A DNA stretch of 64,000 bases from Tectiglobus sp051009975 (GCA_051009975.1 JBPCWA010000510.1:4370-68369), one strand, 5' to 3'. Positions 16,327 through 26,060 are shown, counted from the first letter of the stretch. Numbers and translations: made by a program. The notes: generated from the sequence alone by a model not told the origin.

Positions 16327-18258
16327 ATGTCAAAAGTCATTGGGATTGACCTTGGTACCACGAACTCTTGCGTCGCCGTTATGGATGGTGACCAGCCGAA
16401 GGTTATCGAAAATTCGGAAGGGATGCGTACCACTCCGTCCATCGTGGCGTTCGGAGACGACGGCAACGAGAAATTGGTTGGCATAGCGGCTAAACGGCAG
16501 GCCGTCACCAATCCCGAAAATACGCTGTTCGCAATCAAGCGTCTGATTGGTCGACGCTTCGACGATCCGACCGTTGAAAAAGATCAAAAGCTTGTCCCCT
16601 ACCAGATTGTGAAGGCGTCCAATGGTGACGCCTGGGTCGAGTCGTTTGGAAAACAATATTCTCCATCGCAGATTTCCGCCGACATTCTGATCAAAATGAA
16701 AGAAACGGCCGAAGCGCATCTGGGTGAAACTGTCAGTGAAGCCGTTATCACAGTTCCGGCTTATTTCAACGACGCGCAACGCCAGGCAACCAAAGATGCC
16801 GGCAAAATTGCCGGTCTTGAAGTTCTGCGGATTATCAACGAGCCGACTGCGGCGGCGTTGGCTTATGGCCTGGACAAGAAAGACAACTCCAAGATGATCG
16901 CCGTTTATGACCTAGGCGGTGGGACGTTTGACATTTCTATTCTGGAGATCGGTGACGGCGTATTCGAGGTGAAGTCTACCAACGGTGATACGTTCCTGGG
17001 CGGTGAAGACTTTGATATGCGCCTGGTCGAATATTTAGCCTCCGAGTTTAAGAAAGAAAACGGCATAGATCTGACGAACGATAAGCTAGCTCTGCAACGC
17101 CTGAAAGAGGCGGCGGAAAAGGCAAAGATCGAACTTTCGTCGTCGGCTCAGACCGAGGTCAATCTGCCGTTCATTACGGCGGACCAATCTGGTCCCAAGC
17201 ATCTGACGATGAAATTGACTCGGGCCAAGCTTGAGAGTCTCGTCGAGGATCTAATCAAACGTACTGTTGGACCGTGCGGCTCCGCGCTCAAAGACGCCAA
17301 TCTCAAGGCGGCTGAGATTGATGAAGTCGTGCTCGTTGGCGGCATGACACGCATGCCGAAGGTGCAGGAGACCGTCAAGAATTTCTTTGGCAAAGAGCCA
17401 CATAAGGGTGTCAATCCAGACGAAGTTGTCGCCGTTGGTGCCGCAATCCAAGGTGGAGTTCTTCGCGGTGATGTCAAAGATGTTCTTTTGCTGGATGTTA
17501 CCCCGCTGTCCCTGGGTATCGAGACGCTTGGGGGGGTATTTACGCGACTGATAGAGCGCAACACAACGATCCCGACCAAGAAGAGTCAGGTATTTTCGAC
17601 GGCCGACGATGGTCAGAATGCGGTCACCATCAAGGTCTATCAGGGTGAGCGGGAAATGGCCGTAGACAACAAGCATCTCGGCACATTCGATTTAGTAGGC
17701 ATCGCTCCGGCGCCTCGTGGCGTACCTCAGATCGAGGTCACGTTCGATATCGATGCGAATGGCATTGTCAACGTAAGTGCGAAGGATAAGGCGACAAACA
17801 AGGAGCAGTCTATCCGGATTCAGGCGTCGGGTGGCTTGGCCGATGACGAAATTGAGCGGATGGTTCAGGAGGCCGAGAAGCACGCTGGCGAAGACAAGAA
17901 GCGGCGCGAACTGGTGGAGGCGCGCAACCAGCTAGAGGCGCTTGTTCACTCCACGGAGAACTCCGTCAAAGAGGCTGGCGACAAGCTCGATGAAGCTGCC
18001 AAGGCGGAAGTGGATTCAGCCGTGGCGGCGGCGAAGGAAAAACTCGAGTCGGACGACCTTGAGGCGTTACAATCGGCGACCCAGGACCTGGCCCAAGCTT
18101 CAATGAAGATTGGTGAGGCTGTTTATGGAGGCCAGGCTGGAGAGACCGGCGAGGCGTCTAACGAATCAGACGCTGCCAATGACGGCGGCGCGAGCGACGA
18201 GAATGTTGTTGATGCCGACTTTGAGGAGGTTAAGGACGACGACAAGAAATCCGCCTAG
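16327..18258 (+). CDS. dnaK: Molecular chaperone DnaK (Hsp70)
   Basis: ATP-driven protein-folding chaperone, 643 residues. The ATPase domain opens with IGIDLGTTNSCVAVMDG and contains VYDLGGGTFDISILEIG and VLVGGMTRMPKVQETV. The substrate-binding domain begins about residue 390 (DVTPLSLGIETLGGV) and the helical lid ends in an acidic tail with the usual EEVKDDDK-type ending. It works with the GrpE and DnaJ encoded on either side. A 647-bp gap, with a hairpin and a small repeat, separates it from dnaJ. Confidence 0.98.
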   Translation: MSKVIGIDLGTTNSCVAVMDGDQPKVIENSEGMRTTPSIVAFGDDGNEKLVGIAAKRQAVTNPENTLFAIKRLIGRRFDDPTVEKDQKLVPYQIVKASNGDAWVESFGKQYSPSQISADILIKMKETAEAHLGETVSEAVITVPAYFNDAQRQATKDAGKIAGLEVLRIINEPTAAALAYGLDKKDNSKMIAVYDLGGGTFDISILEIGDGVFEVKSTNGDTFLGGEDFDMRLVEYLASEFKKENGIDLTNDKLALQRLKEAAEKAKIELSSSAQTEVNLPFITADQSGPKHLTMKLTRAKLESLVEDLIKRTVGPCGSALKDANLKAAEIDEVVLVGGMTRMPKVQETVKNFFGKEPHKGVNPDEVVAVGAAIQGGVLRGDVKDVLLLDVTPLSLGIETLGGVFTRLIERNTTIPTKKSQVFSTADDGQNAVTIKVYQGEREMAVDNKHLGTFDLVGIAPAPRGVPQIEVTFDIDANGIVNVSAKDKATNKEQSIRIQASGGLADDEIERMVQEAEKHAGEDKKRRELVEARNQLEALVHSTENSVKEAGDKLDEAAKAEVDSAVAAAKEKLESDDLEALQSATQDLAQASMKIGEAVYGGQAGETGEASNESDAANDGGASDENVVDADFEEVKDDDKKSA

Positions 18259-18271
18259 TGAGTTGGGACGT

Positions 18272-18304
18272 GACGGCTCCAGTCAACCATCGACCGGAGC
18301 CGTC
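18272..18304 (+). terminator. Hairpin after dnaK
   Basis: GACGGCTCC (18272-18280) pairs perfectly with GGAGCCGTC (18296-18304); after one mismatch the inner GTC/GAC extends the stem, leaving a 7-nt loop. It starts 13 bp after the dnaK stop. There is no T run downstream, so it is either a weak terminator or an mRNA 3'-end stabiliser that lowers readthrough into dnaJ. Confidence 0.5.
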
Positions 18305-18531
18305 CGACTCAGGACAATAAGCTAAGACGCGTTGAGTCAATTCGCTTTCGTTGCTTTTAACTGCAGCGTCGAATTCATGAGTTGTGTGGAATGGAGAGTT
18401 GCTGCTGAATTGGGAGGCGCTGCGTTCCCGTTGAAGACGTATCCGACTTCTTGAGTAAGGTTTCACTACTCAGTGGCCACTCAGTCCTCACGATCAACTC
18501 TCCACGAGTCAGTCCACACCACGCAGATCAA

Positions 18532-18569
18532 GGTGTGCAATTCGGTGTGTGCAATTCGGTGTGTGCAAC
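18532..18569. repeat. 14-bp tandem triplication
   Basis: Three adjacent copies of GGTGTGTGCAATTC, the first lacking GT and the third ending after CAA-C. Same style as other short tandem duplications in this window. Confidence 0.8.
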
Positions 18570-18905
18570 ATAATGCGGGCAGTTCCGTTCACGAAATTTG
18601 GTCGACGATTATCTGTCGAGATACTTGGAACGCCGCTACGTGGCTAAGCGCTATGTGCCACGTCGGCCCGACGACGTAAATCGACCGGTTTGCTGTGCCC
18701 AATCCGTTTGCAAGAGCCAACCAGGCGATTGGACGTGTGACGGCTCAGTCGAGCAGGAAGCTGCAGCGGGTGTTGTCTTTGGGTAAAGGTACCGACTTTC
18801 TCTGATGATGTTGCACGCACAATGACCCATATGGGGAACAGAATTCATCTGATATGACAAAACAAACCAGCGGAAACCGTTATAATGCGGGATGATTTCG
18901 AAACA

Positions 18906-20036
18906 ATGGCCAAGCGGGACTATTACGAGGTTCTTGGGGTCGGTCGCGATGCGAGCGACCAGAAACTCAAATCGGCATATCGCAAATTGGCCATGAAGTA
19001 TCATCCGGATCGCAATCCAGGTGATGAGGGCGCCGAACGCAGTTTCAAGGAGGTCAACGAGGCTTACGAGGCACTCAAAGATCCGCAGAAACGAGCAGCC
19101 TACGACCAATTTGGGCACGCTGCCTTCGAAGGGGGGGCAGGCGGGTCCGGAGGTTTTGGTCCCGATTTCTCACATTCGATGGAGAACATATTCGAGGATT
19201 TCTTTGGCGACATTATGGGCGGTCGCCGCAGCCAGCGCAGCAAGTCTGGCCGAGAGCGCGGATCTGATCTTCGCTACAACATGGAAATTTCCTTGCTGGA
19301 AGCCTACGAGGGAAAGACGGCGCAAATTCGCGTTCCAACGAGCGTTGCCTGTGAGACCTGTTCAGGCTCAGGGGCCAAACCAGGGTCATCGCCCCGGACG
19401 TGCCCGACATGTAGCGGATTTGGAAAGGTTCGCGCGAGCCAAGGATTTTTCACAATAGAGCGCACGTGTCATACGTGTCAGGGTCGGGGAGACATTATCG
19501 ACGATCCTTGCAGCCCGTGTTCCGGCGCTGGCCGTGTGAGCAAGGAGCGGACGCTGTCGGTAAATATTCCAGCCGGTGTCGAAGACGGGACGAGGATCCG
19601 ACTGGCTGGAGAGGGAGAAGCCGGTCTGCGGTCCGGGCCCGCGGGAGATTTGTATATTTTCCTGTCAATCAAACCAGACGCATTCTTTCAGCGCGACGGA
19701 TCTGACGTTTTCTGCCGAGTGCCGATCCCCATGGTAAAAGCCGCTCTGGGTGGTGAGATTGAGGTCCCAACGGTGGCCGGAGGTCTCTATTCTGTCAAAG
19801 TTCCGGCCGGCAGTCAGTCAGGTACGCAGCTTCGACTTGGTGGGAAGGGTATGCCAATTCTGCGGTCGAAAGTGACTGGCGATATGTATATTCAACTGGA
19901 GGTCGAGACACCTAAGAAATTGACCCGTCGGCAGCGCGAACTATTGCAGGAGTTTGAGAAAGAAAGTCGCACTGAGACGTCGCCGGACACCAACAATTTT
20001 TTCACACGCGTGAAAGAGTTTTTTGATACGAAGTAG
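18906..20036 (+). CDS. dnaJ: Chaperone protein DnaJ
   Basis: Co-chaperone that delivers substrates to DnaK and stimulates its ATPase. It has 376 residues from MAKRDYYEVLG at 18906; an in-frame ATG at 18885 would add seven extra residues. It has the J-domain with HPD in MKYHPDRNPGD, a Gly/Phe-rich linker (GGAGGSGGFGPDF), four zinc repeats (CETCSGSG, CPTCSGFG, CHTCQGRG, CSPCSGAG), and the C-terminal substrate-binding domains ending with a short acidic/Phe tail. Full-length type A DnaJ. Confidence 0.97.
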   Translation: MAKRDYYEVLGVGRDASDQKLKSAYRKLAMKYHPDRNPGDEGAERSFKEVNEAYEALKDPQKRAAYDQFGHAAFEGGAGGSGGFGPDFSHSMENIFEDFFGDIMGGRRSQRSKSGRERGSDLRYNMEISLLEAYEGKTAQIRVPTSVACETCSGSGAKPGSSPRTCPTCSGFGKVRASQGFFTIERTCHTCQGRGDIIDDPCSPCSGAGRVSKERTLSVNIPAGVEDGTRIRLAGEGEAGLRSGPAGDLYIFLSIKPDAFFQRDGSDVFCRVPIPMVKAALGGEIEVPTVAGGLYSVKVPAGSQSGTQLRLGGKGMPILRSKVTGDMYIQLEVETPKKLTRRQRELLQEFEKESRTETSPDTNNFFTRVKEFFDTK

Positions 20037-20357
20037 GACGCGGTGACTGACGGGTGCAAGGGTGTGATGCCATCGTATGAAACTCTGTGCTGAGTAGTCG
20101 CGTGCGGCACGGTGTTGTAAGATTTGGAACGACCTTCAACGAGATGGGATCCAGGCCGAGTGGTAATCTTCGCCGGAAAAAAAGTGCTTTAGTGCTGGCA
20201 ACAATTCCGCGGTGATCTGTCGTGACCTCGTTAAAGCGAGGCTCAAGGCCATTGAAACACTCTTCCATCGGCGACGCAGCTCAAAGAAGCTCATGTGTCT
20301 ACTAGACAAACACTAGCCGCAATAAGGTCTCGTGCGCATACAAGTCCGGAGATTGCC
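20037..20357. other. Gap between dnaJ and the flavin reductase gene
   Basis: 321 bp. A small hairpin CCTCG-N6-CGAGG at 20226-20241 is visible without a T run. No terminator, RNA gene or small gene can be supported. Confidence 0.45.
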
Positions 20358-20963
20358 ATGACCCATCCGACGTCACTGCTCTTTATTTCCGGATCTGCGC
20401 GTGAGGCTTCACTCAACAAGAAATTGGCGCGCCTCGGCGCAGAGATTGCAAAGTTGAATGGAGTTCCGGCGACATTTGCTGATTTGGGCGACTATCCGAT
20501 GCCGCTGTACGATGGCGATCTAGAAACTAACGAAGGTCCCCCCGACAATGCGCGCAAACTCTACGCACTGATGTCGGCGCACGCAGGTGTGTTTGTTGCC
20601 GCCCCAGAATACAACGCGGGCATCACGCCATTGCTCAAAAACTCGCTCGATTGGATGTCACGGGTGCGCATCGAGAATGACGTGCCGCTTCAAGTATTCA
20701 AAACTCGCGTGTTCTTGCTGGCTGCGGCATCTCCAGGTGGTTTTGGTGGACTGCGAGGCTTGATCATGTTGCGTCAAACATTGACGCTCGGCTTAGGAGC
20801 ACTGGTCTTACCGGAGCAGTTTATAATGGCAAAAGCACATGAGAGTTTTGATGAGGATGGTCGTATCGTCGACACTGTCCAGCTAGAGAGACTGAAGGAG
20901 TTGGTGCAAAAATTATCTCGAGCCGCCGCGGCCCTGCAAGGAGATAGCCAAGATGTCAGGTAG
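20358..20963 (+). CDS. NADPH-dependent FMN reductase family protein
   Basis: A 201-residue flavodoxin-fold oxidoreductase. The N-terminal FISGSAREASLNKKLARL is the FMN phosphate-binding loop, and APEYNAGITPLLKNSLDWMSR is the family signature (PEYN...KNAIDW). The start at 20358 follows a GGAG, and 21 extra upstream residues in the same frame look unrelated. The last 11 bp overlap pyrF. It probably reduces quinones or free flavin; the exact substrate is unknown. Confidence 0.88.
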   Translation: MTHPTSLLFISGSAREASLNKKLARLGAEIAKLNGVPATFADLGDYPMPLYDGDLETNEGPPDNARKLYALMSAHAGVFVAAPEYNAGITPLLKNSLDWMSRVRIENDVPLQVFKTRVFLLAAASPGGFGGLRGLIMLRQTLTLGLGALVLPEQFIMAKAHESFDEDGRIVDTVQLERLKELVQKLSRAAAALQGDSQDVR

Positions 20964-21666
20964 TGTGGCTAACCGCGAGCGAATGATCGTAGCGCTCGAC
21001 ATGCCGTCCGCCGAGCATGCCAGAAAGCTAGTGGATACACTCGGGACCCGCGTGTCGTTCTACAAGATTGGACTTGAGTTGGTTATGTCCGGTGGACTTG
21101 ATCTGGCAACCGATCTCATTGCGTCTGGAAAACGCGTATTTCTCGACATGAAATTCCTTGATATTTCGAACACTGTAGAGCGAGCGGTTGCTCGGGTGGC
21201 AGAGACGGGAATAAGTTTCCTGACAATCCACGCCATGGATCGCAAGACTTTGCGCGCGGCAGTCGCGGGCGCGGACGGATCGCGGCTCAAACTGCTCGGC
21301 GTTACGGTGCTGACGAGCTTGGATGAGAGCGATTTGGAAGAGCAAGGTGTAACCGGGCTGTCGCCGAGCGAGCTGGTGCTGCGGCGGGTCGAGTTGGTAC
21401 AGGAGGCTGGACTTGACGGCGTAGTAGCCTCCGGATTGGAGGCCGCCGCTGTGCGGGCAATGGCGGGCCCGGGTCTCTTGGTCGTAACTCCGGGCATTCG
21501 GTTGACCGGGGACTTTAAGGACGATCAAGTTAGGATTACGACCGCAGATGCAGCCATTGGCGCGGGGGCCGATTACTTGGTGATCGGACGGCCGATCACA
21601 GAGGCAGATGATCCAGCGGCCGCGGCAGATATGTTCGCGGGTTTGATTAGTCAAGCCTTGCGCTGA
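20953..21666 (+). CDS. pyrF: Orotidine 5'-phosphate decarboxylase
   Basis: Last step of UMP synthesis. It has 237 residues. IVALDMPSAEHARKLVDTLG at the front, the catalytic block VFLDMKFLDISNTV (DMKxxDI, holding the Asp-Lys-Asp network), and VTPGIRLTGDFKDDQVRI plus YLVIGRPITEADDP for phosphate binding at the end. An AGGAG lies just before its ATG, inside the preceding gene. In related bacteria pyrF likewise follows dnaJ closely. Confidence 0.95.
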   Translation: MSGSVANRERMIVALDMPSAEHARKLVDTLGTRVSFYKIGLELVMSGGLDLATDLIASGKRVFLDMKFLDISNTVERAVARVAETGISFLTIHAMDRKTLRAAVAGADGSRLKLLGVTVLTSLDESDLEEQGVTGLSPSELVLRRVELVQEAGLDGVVASGLEAAAVRAMAGPGLLVVTPGIRLTGDFKDDQVRITTADAAIGAGADYLVIGRPITEADDPAAAADMFAGLISQALR

Positions 21667-21767
21667 AAAGCCTTGTGCGGCCACCTGCGAGACATGATTT
21701 GCGATAGGGCACCCCTGGTTTTGTCGTGGCTAGTGGTGAAAATGACTGCTGGTTCAAGGTGAGAGCA

Positions 21768-22457
21768 ATGACGAGCGAGCCATGGCATGCGCAAGTTCTG
21801 ACGATTTATCCCGAGATGTTTCCTGGCCCCCTCGCCACGTCTGTTGTCGGTACGGCACTGGCGAAGGAGCGCTGGCGACTGTCAACCATCAATTTGCGCG
21901 ACTTTGGCATTGGGCGGCATCGTGCAGTTGATGATACGCCGGCGGGTGGCGGGCCTGGCATGGTCATGAGATGTGACGTGATTGGTGCTGCTCTAGATCG
22001 TGCTGCCGCCATTGATCCGCAATTGCCAAACATCTATTTGTCGCCGCGCGGTGAGCCGCTCAATCAGGAGTTGGTTCGCGAATTCGCGAGTGGCCCGGGC
22101 GTGCGCATCTTGGCAGGCCGGTTTGAAGGCATTGACGAGCGTGTTTTGGTCAAAAAGGAGATAAGAGAGATTTCGATTGGCGACTACGTAGTGACGGGCG
22201 GCGAACTCCCTGCCATGGTGCTGATCGATGCGTGTGTTCGCCTCAAGCCTGGCGTCCTCGGGGCATATCAGTCTCTGGCAAGTGAGAGTTTCGACGGAAA
22301 CTTGCTCGAACATCCCCACTATACGCGTCCGCGTGTATGGGAGGGTCAAGTCATTCCTGACGTCTTGTTATCCGGTGATCACGCGAAGATCGCCGCGTGG
22401 CGTCGCCAACAGTCCGAGACGTTGACTAGAACCCGGCGACCGGATCTGCTGCGATGA
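21768..22457 (+). CDS. trmD: tRNA (guanine-N1)-methyltransferase
   Basis: Makes m1G37 in tRNA and prevents frameshifting. It has 229 residues. LTIYPEMFPGPL at the start; the knot-forming SAM site is split between DDTPAGGGPGMVMRCDVI, ILAGRFEGIDERVLV and ISIGDYVVTGGELPAMVLID. The start at 21768 has an AGGTGAG ribosome site; a start 14 codons earlier would not fit the family. rimM and rpsP, usually just upstream, are not here. rplS follows. Confidence 0.95.
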   Translation: MTSEPWHAQVLTIYPEMFPGPLATSVVGTALAKERWRLSTINLRDFGIGRHRAVDDTPAGGGPGMVMRCDVIGAALDRAAAIDPQLPNIYLSPRGEPLNQELVREFASGPGVRILAGRFEGIDERVLVKKEIREISIGDYVVTGGELPAMVLIDACVRLKPGVLGAYQSLASESFDGNLLEHPHYTRPRVWEGQVIPDVLLSGDHAKIAAWRRQQSETLTRTRRPDLLR

Positions 22458-22679
22458 TGTGGTCTTTCGTGGAACGTGCGGTCGGGCCGAACGAATGGAT
22501 GTTAGTCGTGCTGCCAACCTGTGATGCGTTGGCAGTCGACAAATGCGCGGATTTCGCGTATTCAGCCTGTCGCGAAATTCCAAAAATCGGAGCGCCCGAC
22601 TAGGGCCGCACGAGCGATGCGAAGGCAATCGAGCTTTTCTTCGCTCCTCTGCCAAGATCAATACAAGGACAACAGCAAA

Positions 22680-23387
22680 ATGAACATTATTCAGGAGCTC
22701 GAGCAGGAGCAGATGACTGCGATCGCGACGCAACGCGCGATCCCGGAGTTTGGCCCGGGTGATACGGTCCGTGTTATGGTGAAAGTTGTCGAAGGTAAAA
22801 ACGTGCGCAATCAGGCCTATGAGGGGGTTTGCATTGCGCGGGCGGGCAGTGGATTGAATGAGAACTTTACGGTGCGTAAGATATCTTATGGTGAAGGGGT
22901 TGAGCGTGTTTTTCCGATCTACTCGCCATTCATTACGGACATTGAAGTCGTTCGGCGCGGCAAAATTCGACGAGCCAAGCTCTACTATCTGCGCGGCCGC
23001 CGTGGTCGTTCGGCTCGGATTACGGAGCGAACGGACGCACGCGCAAAGCGGTTAAATGCCGCGTTCAAAGGTTTCAGGAAGCCTAAGGGCGAAAGAGACG
23101 ATTTGAAATTGATCGAAACGATCGCCCCGGAACTCGAGACGATGTTGAATAAATTGAATATCCTCAAGTTCGAGCAGATTGCGGCGCTGTCTGATGATGA
23201 CATTGCCAATATTGACGAGGCTCTGAAGTTGAACGGACGGATCGAGCGCGATGATTGGGTTGCCCAGGCTCAAAGGCTTATGGCGGAGGCGACGGTTGAG
23301 GAAGTCCCGGCAGCTGACGAGGCCGCGTCAAACAGTGATGGTCAGTCCGCCGGCGCTGACGAATCTGCGAACAAGGACAATAGTTAA
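22680..23387 (+). CDS. rplS: 50S ribosomal protein L19 with C-terminal helix-hairpin-helix-like extension
   Basis: L19 sits at the 30S-50S interface. The 235 residues are about twice the normal 115-130. Residues 1-120 are a standard L19 (FGPGDTVRVMVKVVEGK, FTVRKISYGEGVERVFP, KLYYLRGRRGRSARI). Residues 140-202 (DDLKLIETIAPELETMLNKL to ERDDWVAQAQRLM) resemble the helix-hairpin-helix-type domain that many alphaproteobacteria carry on L21 and other proteins. The hairpin Gly-x-Gly is degenerate (IAP). An acidic tail follows. The start at 22680 is the family start. I infer fusion, not misassembly, because the frame is uninterrupted. Confidence 0.93.
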   Translation: MNIIQELEQEQMTAIATQRAIPEFGPGDTVRVMVKVVEGKNVRNQAYEGVCIARAGSGLNENFTVRKISYGEGVERVFPIYSPFITDIEVVRRGKIRRAKLYYLRGRRGRSARITERTDARAKRLNAAFKGFRKPKGERDDLKLIETIAPELETMLNKLNILKFEQIAALSDDDIANIDEALKLNGRIERDDWVAQAQRLMAEATVEEVPAADEAASNSDGQSAGADESANKDNS

Positions 23388-23684
23388 CAGAAATGCATAA
23401 CCGCTGCCTCTCTCTGCAACGGCTAATGCATGTTGTGCTGGTGCATTCAATGTGGGACCGAATGCGCCGTGGCATCGTCATTTTTTAGGCGTCCGCGCTA
23501 GCCCACTTATGCGCAGCCAACAATAGGATCTCAAATCGGATTGATCGACGCGATTACAGTCGCACATATCTCTTCGTAAGGCAGCAGGCGAACCAATTCG
23601 GATGACTGCTGCCTAGATGTCTTAGCGGCAAGCCATGTCGTGATGCGATGCTATGCTACGTGAGCCCAATTTGACGTGACAGAT

Positions 23685-24527
23685 ATGTCCAATTCAAGTG
23701 CTCGAGGACGCGGATTGCGCCCATCGGGCGGGGATATTCCACTGCATGGAAGTGAGGCCTTTGCGGCCATGCGCAAGGCCGGACAGCTGGCGGCACAGGC
23801 TTTGGACATGCTCGTGCCACATGTTCAGCCGGGCGTAACAACCGAGGCTCTGGATAATCTTGTCTTCGAGTTTGCGTGCGACAATGGTGCCGTGCCAGCC
23901 ACGCTGAATTATCGCGGTTACCCAAAATCGTGCTGCACGTCAATTAATCACGTGGTTTGCCATGGCATTCCTGGACCAAAGCCGCTGCGTCGCGGCGATA
24001 TTTTGAACATTGACGTGACCCTGATTGTCGATGGCTGGCATGGCGATACCAGCCGAATGTTTCCGGTAGGCCCGGTGAACCGAAAGGCGGATCGTTTGAT
24101 CGACGTTACGTTTGAGGCGCTAAATCGGGGAGTAGCGGCGGTCAAACCCGGGCATACTACCGGTCACATTGGAGCGGCAATTCAGAACTATGCCGAGGCT
24201 GAGCGCTGCAGCGTCGTGCGCGATTTCTGCGGCCATGGCCTCGGGCAAGTCTTTCATGACAAACCGAACATCCTTCACTACGGCATTGCTGGTGAGGGAC
24301 CCGAGTTGAGGCCGGGAATGTTATTTACGATCGAGCCGATGATCAACTTGGGTCGGCCGCAAGTGAAGATTCTACCTGATGGCTGGACGGCGGTGACCCG
24401 TGATCGTGAGTTGTCCGCTCAATTCGAACATACGGTCGGCGTGACGGACGATGGATGCGAAGTTTTCACTTATTCCCCTCGCGGACTTGATCGTCCGCAA
24501 TATGATGATGAGAGTTCGAAGGATTGA
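23685..24527 (+). CDS. map: Methionine aminopeptidase, type I
   Basis: Removes the initiator Met from new proteins. The metal ligands are in the blocks ILNIDVTLIVDGWHGDTSRM (two Asp), CGHGLGQVFHDKPN (His), MLFTIEPMIN (Glu) and SAQFEHTVGV (Glu). The N-terminus carries about 25 extra residues (SSARGRGLRPSGGDIPLHG). An ATG at 23685 is taken as the start; a GTG three codons earlier (23676) is equally possible, and neither has a clear ribosome site. Confidence 0.95.
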   Translation: MSNSSARGRGLRPSGGDIPLHGSEAFAAMRKAGQLAAQALDMLVPHVQPGVTTEALDNLVFEFACDNGAVPATLNYRGYPKSCCTSINHVVCHGIPGPKPLRRGDILNIDVTLIVDGWHGDTSRMFPVGPVNRKADRLIDVTFEALNRGVAAVKPGHTTGHIGAAIQNYAEAERCSVVRDFCGHGLGQVFHDKPNILHYGIAGEGPELRPGMLFTIEPMINLGRPQVKILPDGWTAVTRDRELSAQFEHTVGVTDDGCEVFTYSPRGLDRPQYDDESSKD

Positions 24528-24907
24528 TGTGAGCATGTTCGGCAGATTCGGACGCGGTTAACATGTCCGACAATCATGTCCGACAATAGTGGGATGTTGG
24601 ACGTTCTCGTCCATGACGGAGATTCAGCCATCTTGCTATTGATCGTCGATTGATCAGGGGCTCGCGCGCGAGACCAGCTGGGGGCCTCGCATTCTCGGCC
24701 ATGAGCGAGATTAGCTCGGCGAGTGCGGTGCCATGACGATGGCGGTCAGGTCTTCGGAGTACCCGCGATGCAACCGCAGGGCGCTGGCAGTGGGTTCGAG
24801 TGCTTGTGGATGCGATGCTGCAACTGTTGAGGCTAATCGTCTACAGCTTGACCCACGTGACTAGTGCCTCCAGGTTAGTTGAAATCCTGAAAAAGTGAGA
24901 TTTCGAG
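24528..24907. other. Gap between map and trxB with a 13-bp tandem duplication
   Basis: 380 bp. CATGTCCGACAAT occurs twice in exact tandem at 24562-24574 and 24575-24587. The rest is unremarkable; no RNA gene or terminator is seen. The trxB promoter must lie within it. Confidence 0.6.
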
Positions 24908-25873
24908 ATGGCGAAGGCAAAGCACGCGAAAGTTCTAATCCTTGGATCGGGTCCGGCCGGTTATACTGCCGCGATCTACGCCGCGCGCGCGATGTTGGAA
25001 CCTATCGTAGTTCAGGGAATCCAACCAGGGGGACAGCTGACAATAACGACTGACGTCGAAAATTATCCAGGCTTTGCAGATGTTATTCAGGGGCCGTGGC
25101 TCATGGAGCAGATGCAGGCGCAGGCCCAACATGTCGGCACTGAGATGATCATGGATCACATTACTGCCGTGGATTTGAGCGTCAGGCCGTTTCATCTCAC
25201 GGGCGATGGCGGTGCGAGCTACACATGCGATGCCCTAATCATTGCGACTGGTGCGCAGGCAAAATGGCTAGGATTGCCATCTGAGGAAGAATTTCAGGGG
25301 TTTGGCGTATCGGCATGCGCGACCTGCGACGGATTCTTTTATCGGGGCAAGGAGGTGATCGTGGTAGGTGGCGGCAATACGGCCGTCGAAGAGGCGCTCT
25401 TCCTCACAAATTTTGCCGCCCGCGTTACTGTGGTTCACAGGCGAGACGCCTTTCGCGCCGAGAAAATTCTACAAGATCGGCTCTTCAAGAATCCAAAGAT
25501 TGAGGTTTTGTGGGATACTACTCTCGAAGAAGTTGTGGGTGCAGATGATCCAAAGAGTGTTCGCGCCGCCCGATTGAGAAATCTCAAAACTGGAAACGAA
25601 TTCGAGCGCCCGGTCGATGGAATATTCGTTGCCATTGGTCATGCGCCAGCGACTGAATTGTTCGTCGACAAACTGACAACGCGACAAGGCGGCTATCTTG
25701 TCACAGCCCCCGACTCGACGGCAACTTCTGTCCCTGGAGTGTTTGCAGCTGGCGATGTGACGGACGACATCTATCGCCAAGCCGTGACCGCTGCTGGAAT
25801 GGGTTGCATGGCTGCCCTGGAGGCAGAAAAGTTCATCGCGGAGTGGGATGCAACCGCGGAAGCGGCGGAATAG
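24908..25873 (+). CDS. trxB: Thioredoxin-disulfide reductase
   Basis: Flavoenzyme that reduces thioredoxin with NADPH; 321 residues. The FAD motif is LILGSGPAGYTAAIYAARA, the redox CATC is Cys137/Cys140 in VSACATCDGFFY, the NADPH motif is VIVVGGGNTAVEEALFL, and the second FAD motif is GVFAAGDVTDDIYRQAVTAA. The LsrB/VtlR-type regulator follows 190 bp downstream, a conserved neighbourhood in rhizobia. Confidence 0.97.
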   Translation: MAKAKHAKVLILGSGPAGYTAAIYAARAMLEPIVVQGIQPGGQLTITTDVENYPGFADVIQGPWLMEQMQAQAQHVGTEMIMDHITAVDLSVRPFHLTGDGGASYTCDALIIATGAQAKWLGLPSEEEFQGFGVSACATCDGFFYRGKEVIVVGGGNTAVEEALFLTNFAARVTVVHRRDAFRAEKILQDRLFKNPKIEVLWDTTLEEVVGADDPKSVRAARLRNLKTGNEFERPVDGIFVAIGHAPATELFVDKLTTRQGGYLVTAPDSTATSVPGVFAAGDVTDDIYRQAVTAAGMGCMAALEAEKFIAEWDATAEAAE

Positions 25874-26060
25874 ACTGAGCCGCAGACCCGCTTGTGGATT
25901 TGGTCATCGGCGTGCTTCATCGTACACTTTGAGTGCGCGATGAGAACTCCTTGCGCTATCTATCATCCTTCGCGTCAATGGGTGAGCTTTGCAGCGAGCT
26001 GCGAAATTCTGAGCAACTATGTTCAGATGTTCTGCGGCTCGCGATGAAAGGTGCCTTGAC

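Larger units (their letters stand above)
18259..18905. other. Long dnaK-dnaJ intergenic region
   Basis: 647 bp without a gene. It holds a strong hairpin just after dnaK (18272-18304) and a triplicated 14-bp unit (18532-18569). The spacing suggests dnaJ has its own promoter. No tRNA or known RNA was recognised. Confidence 0.55.
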
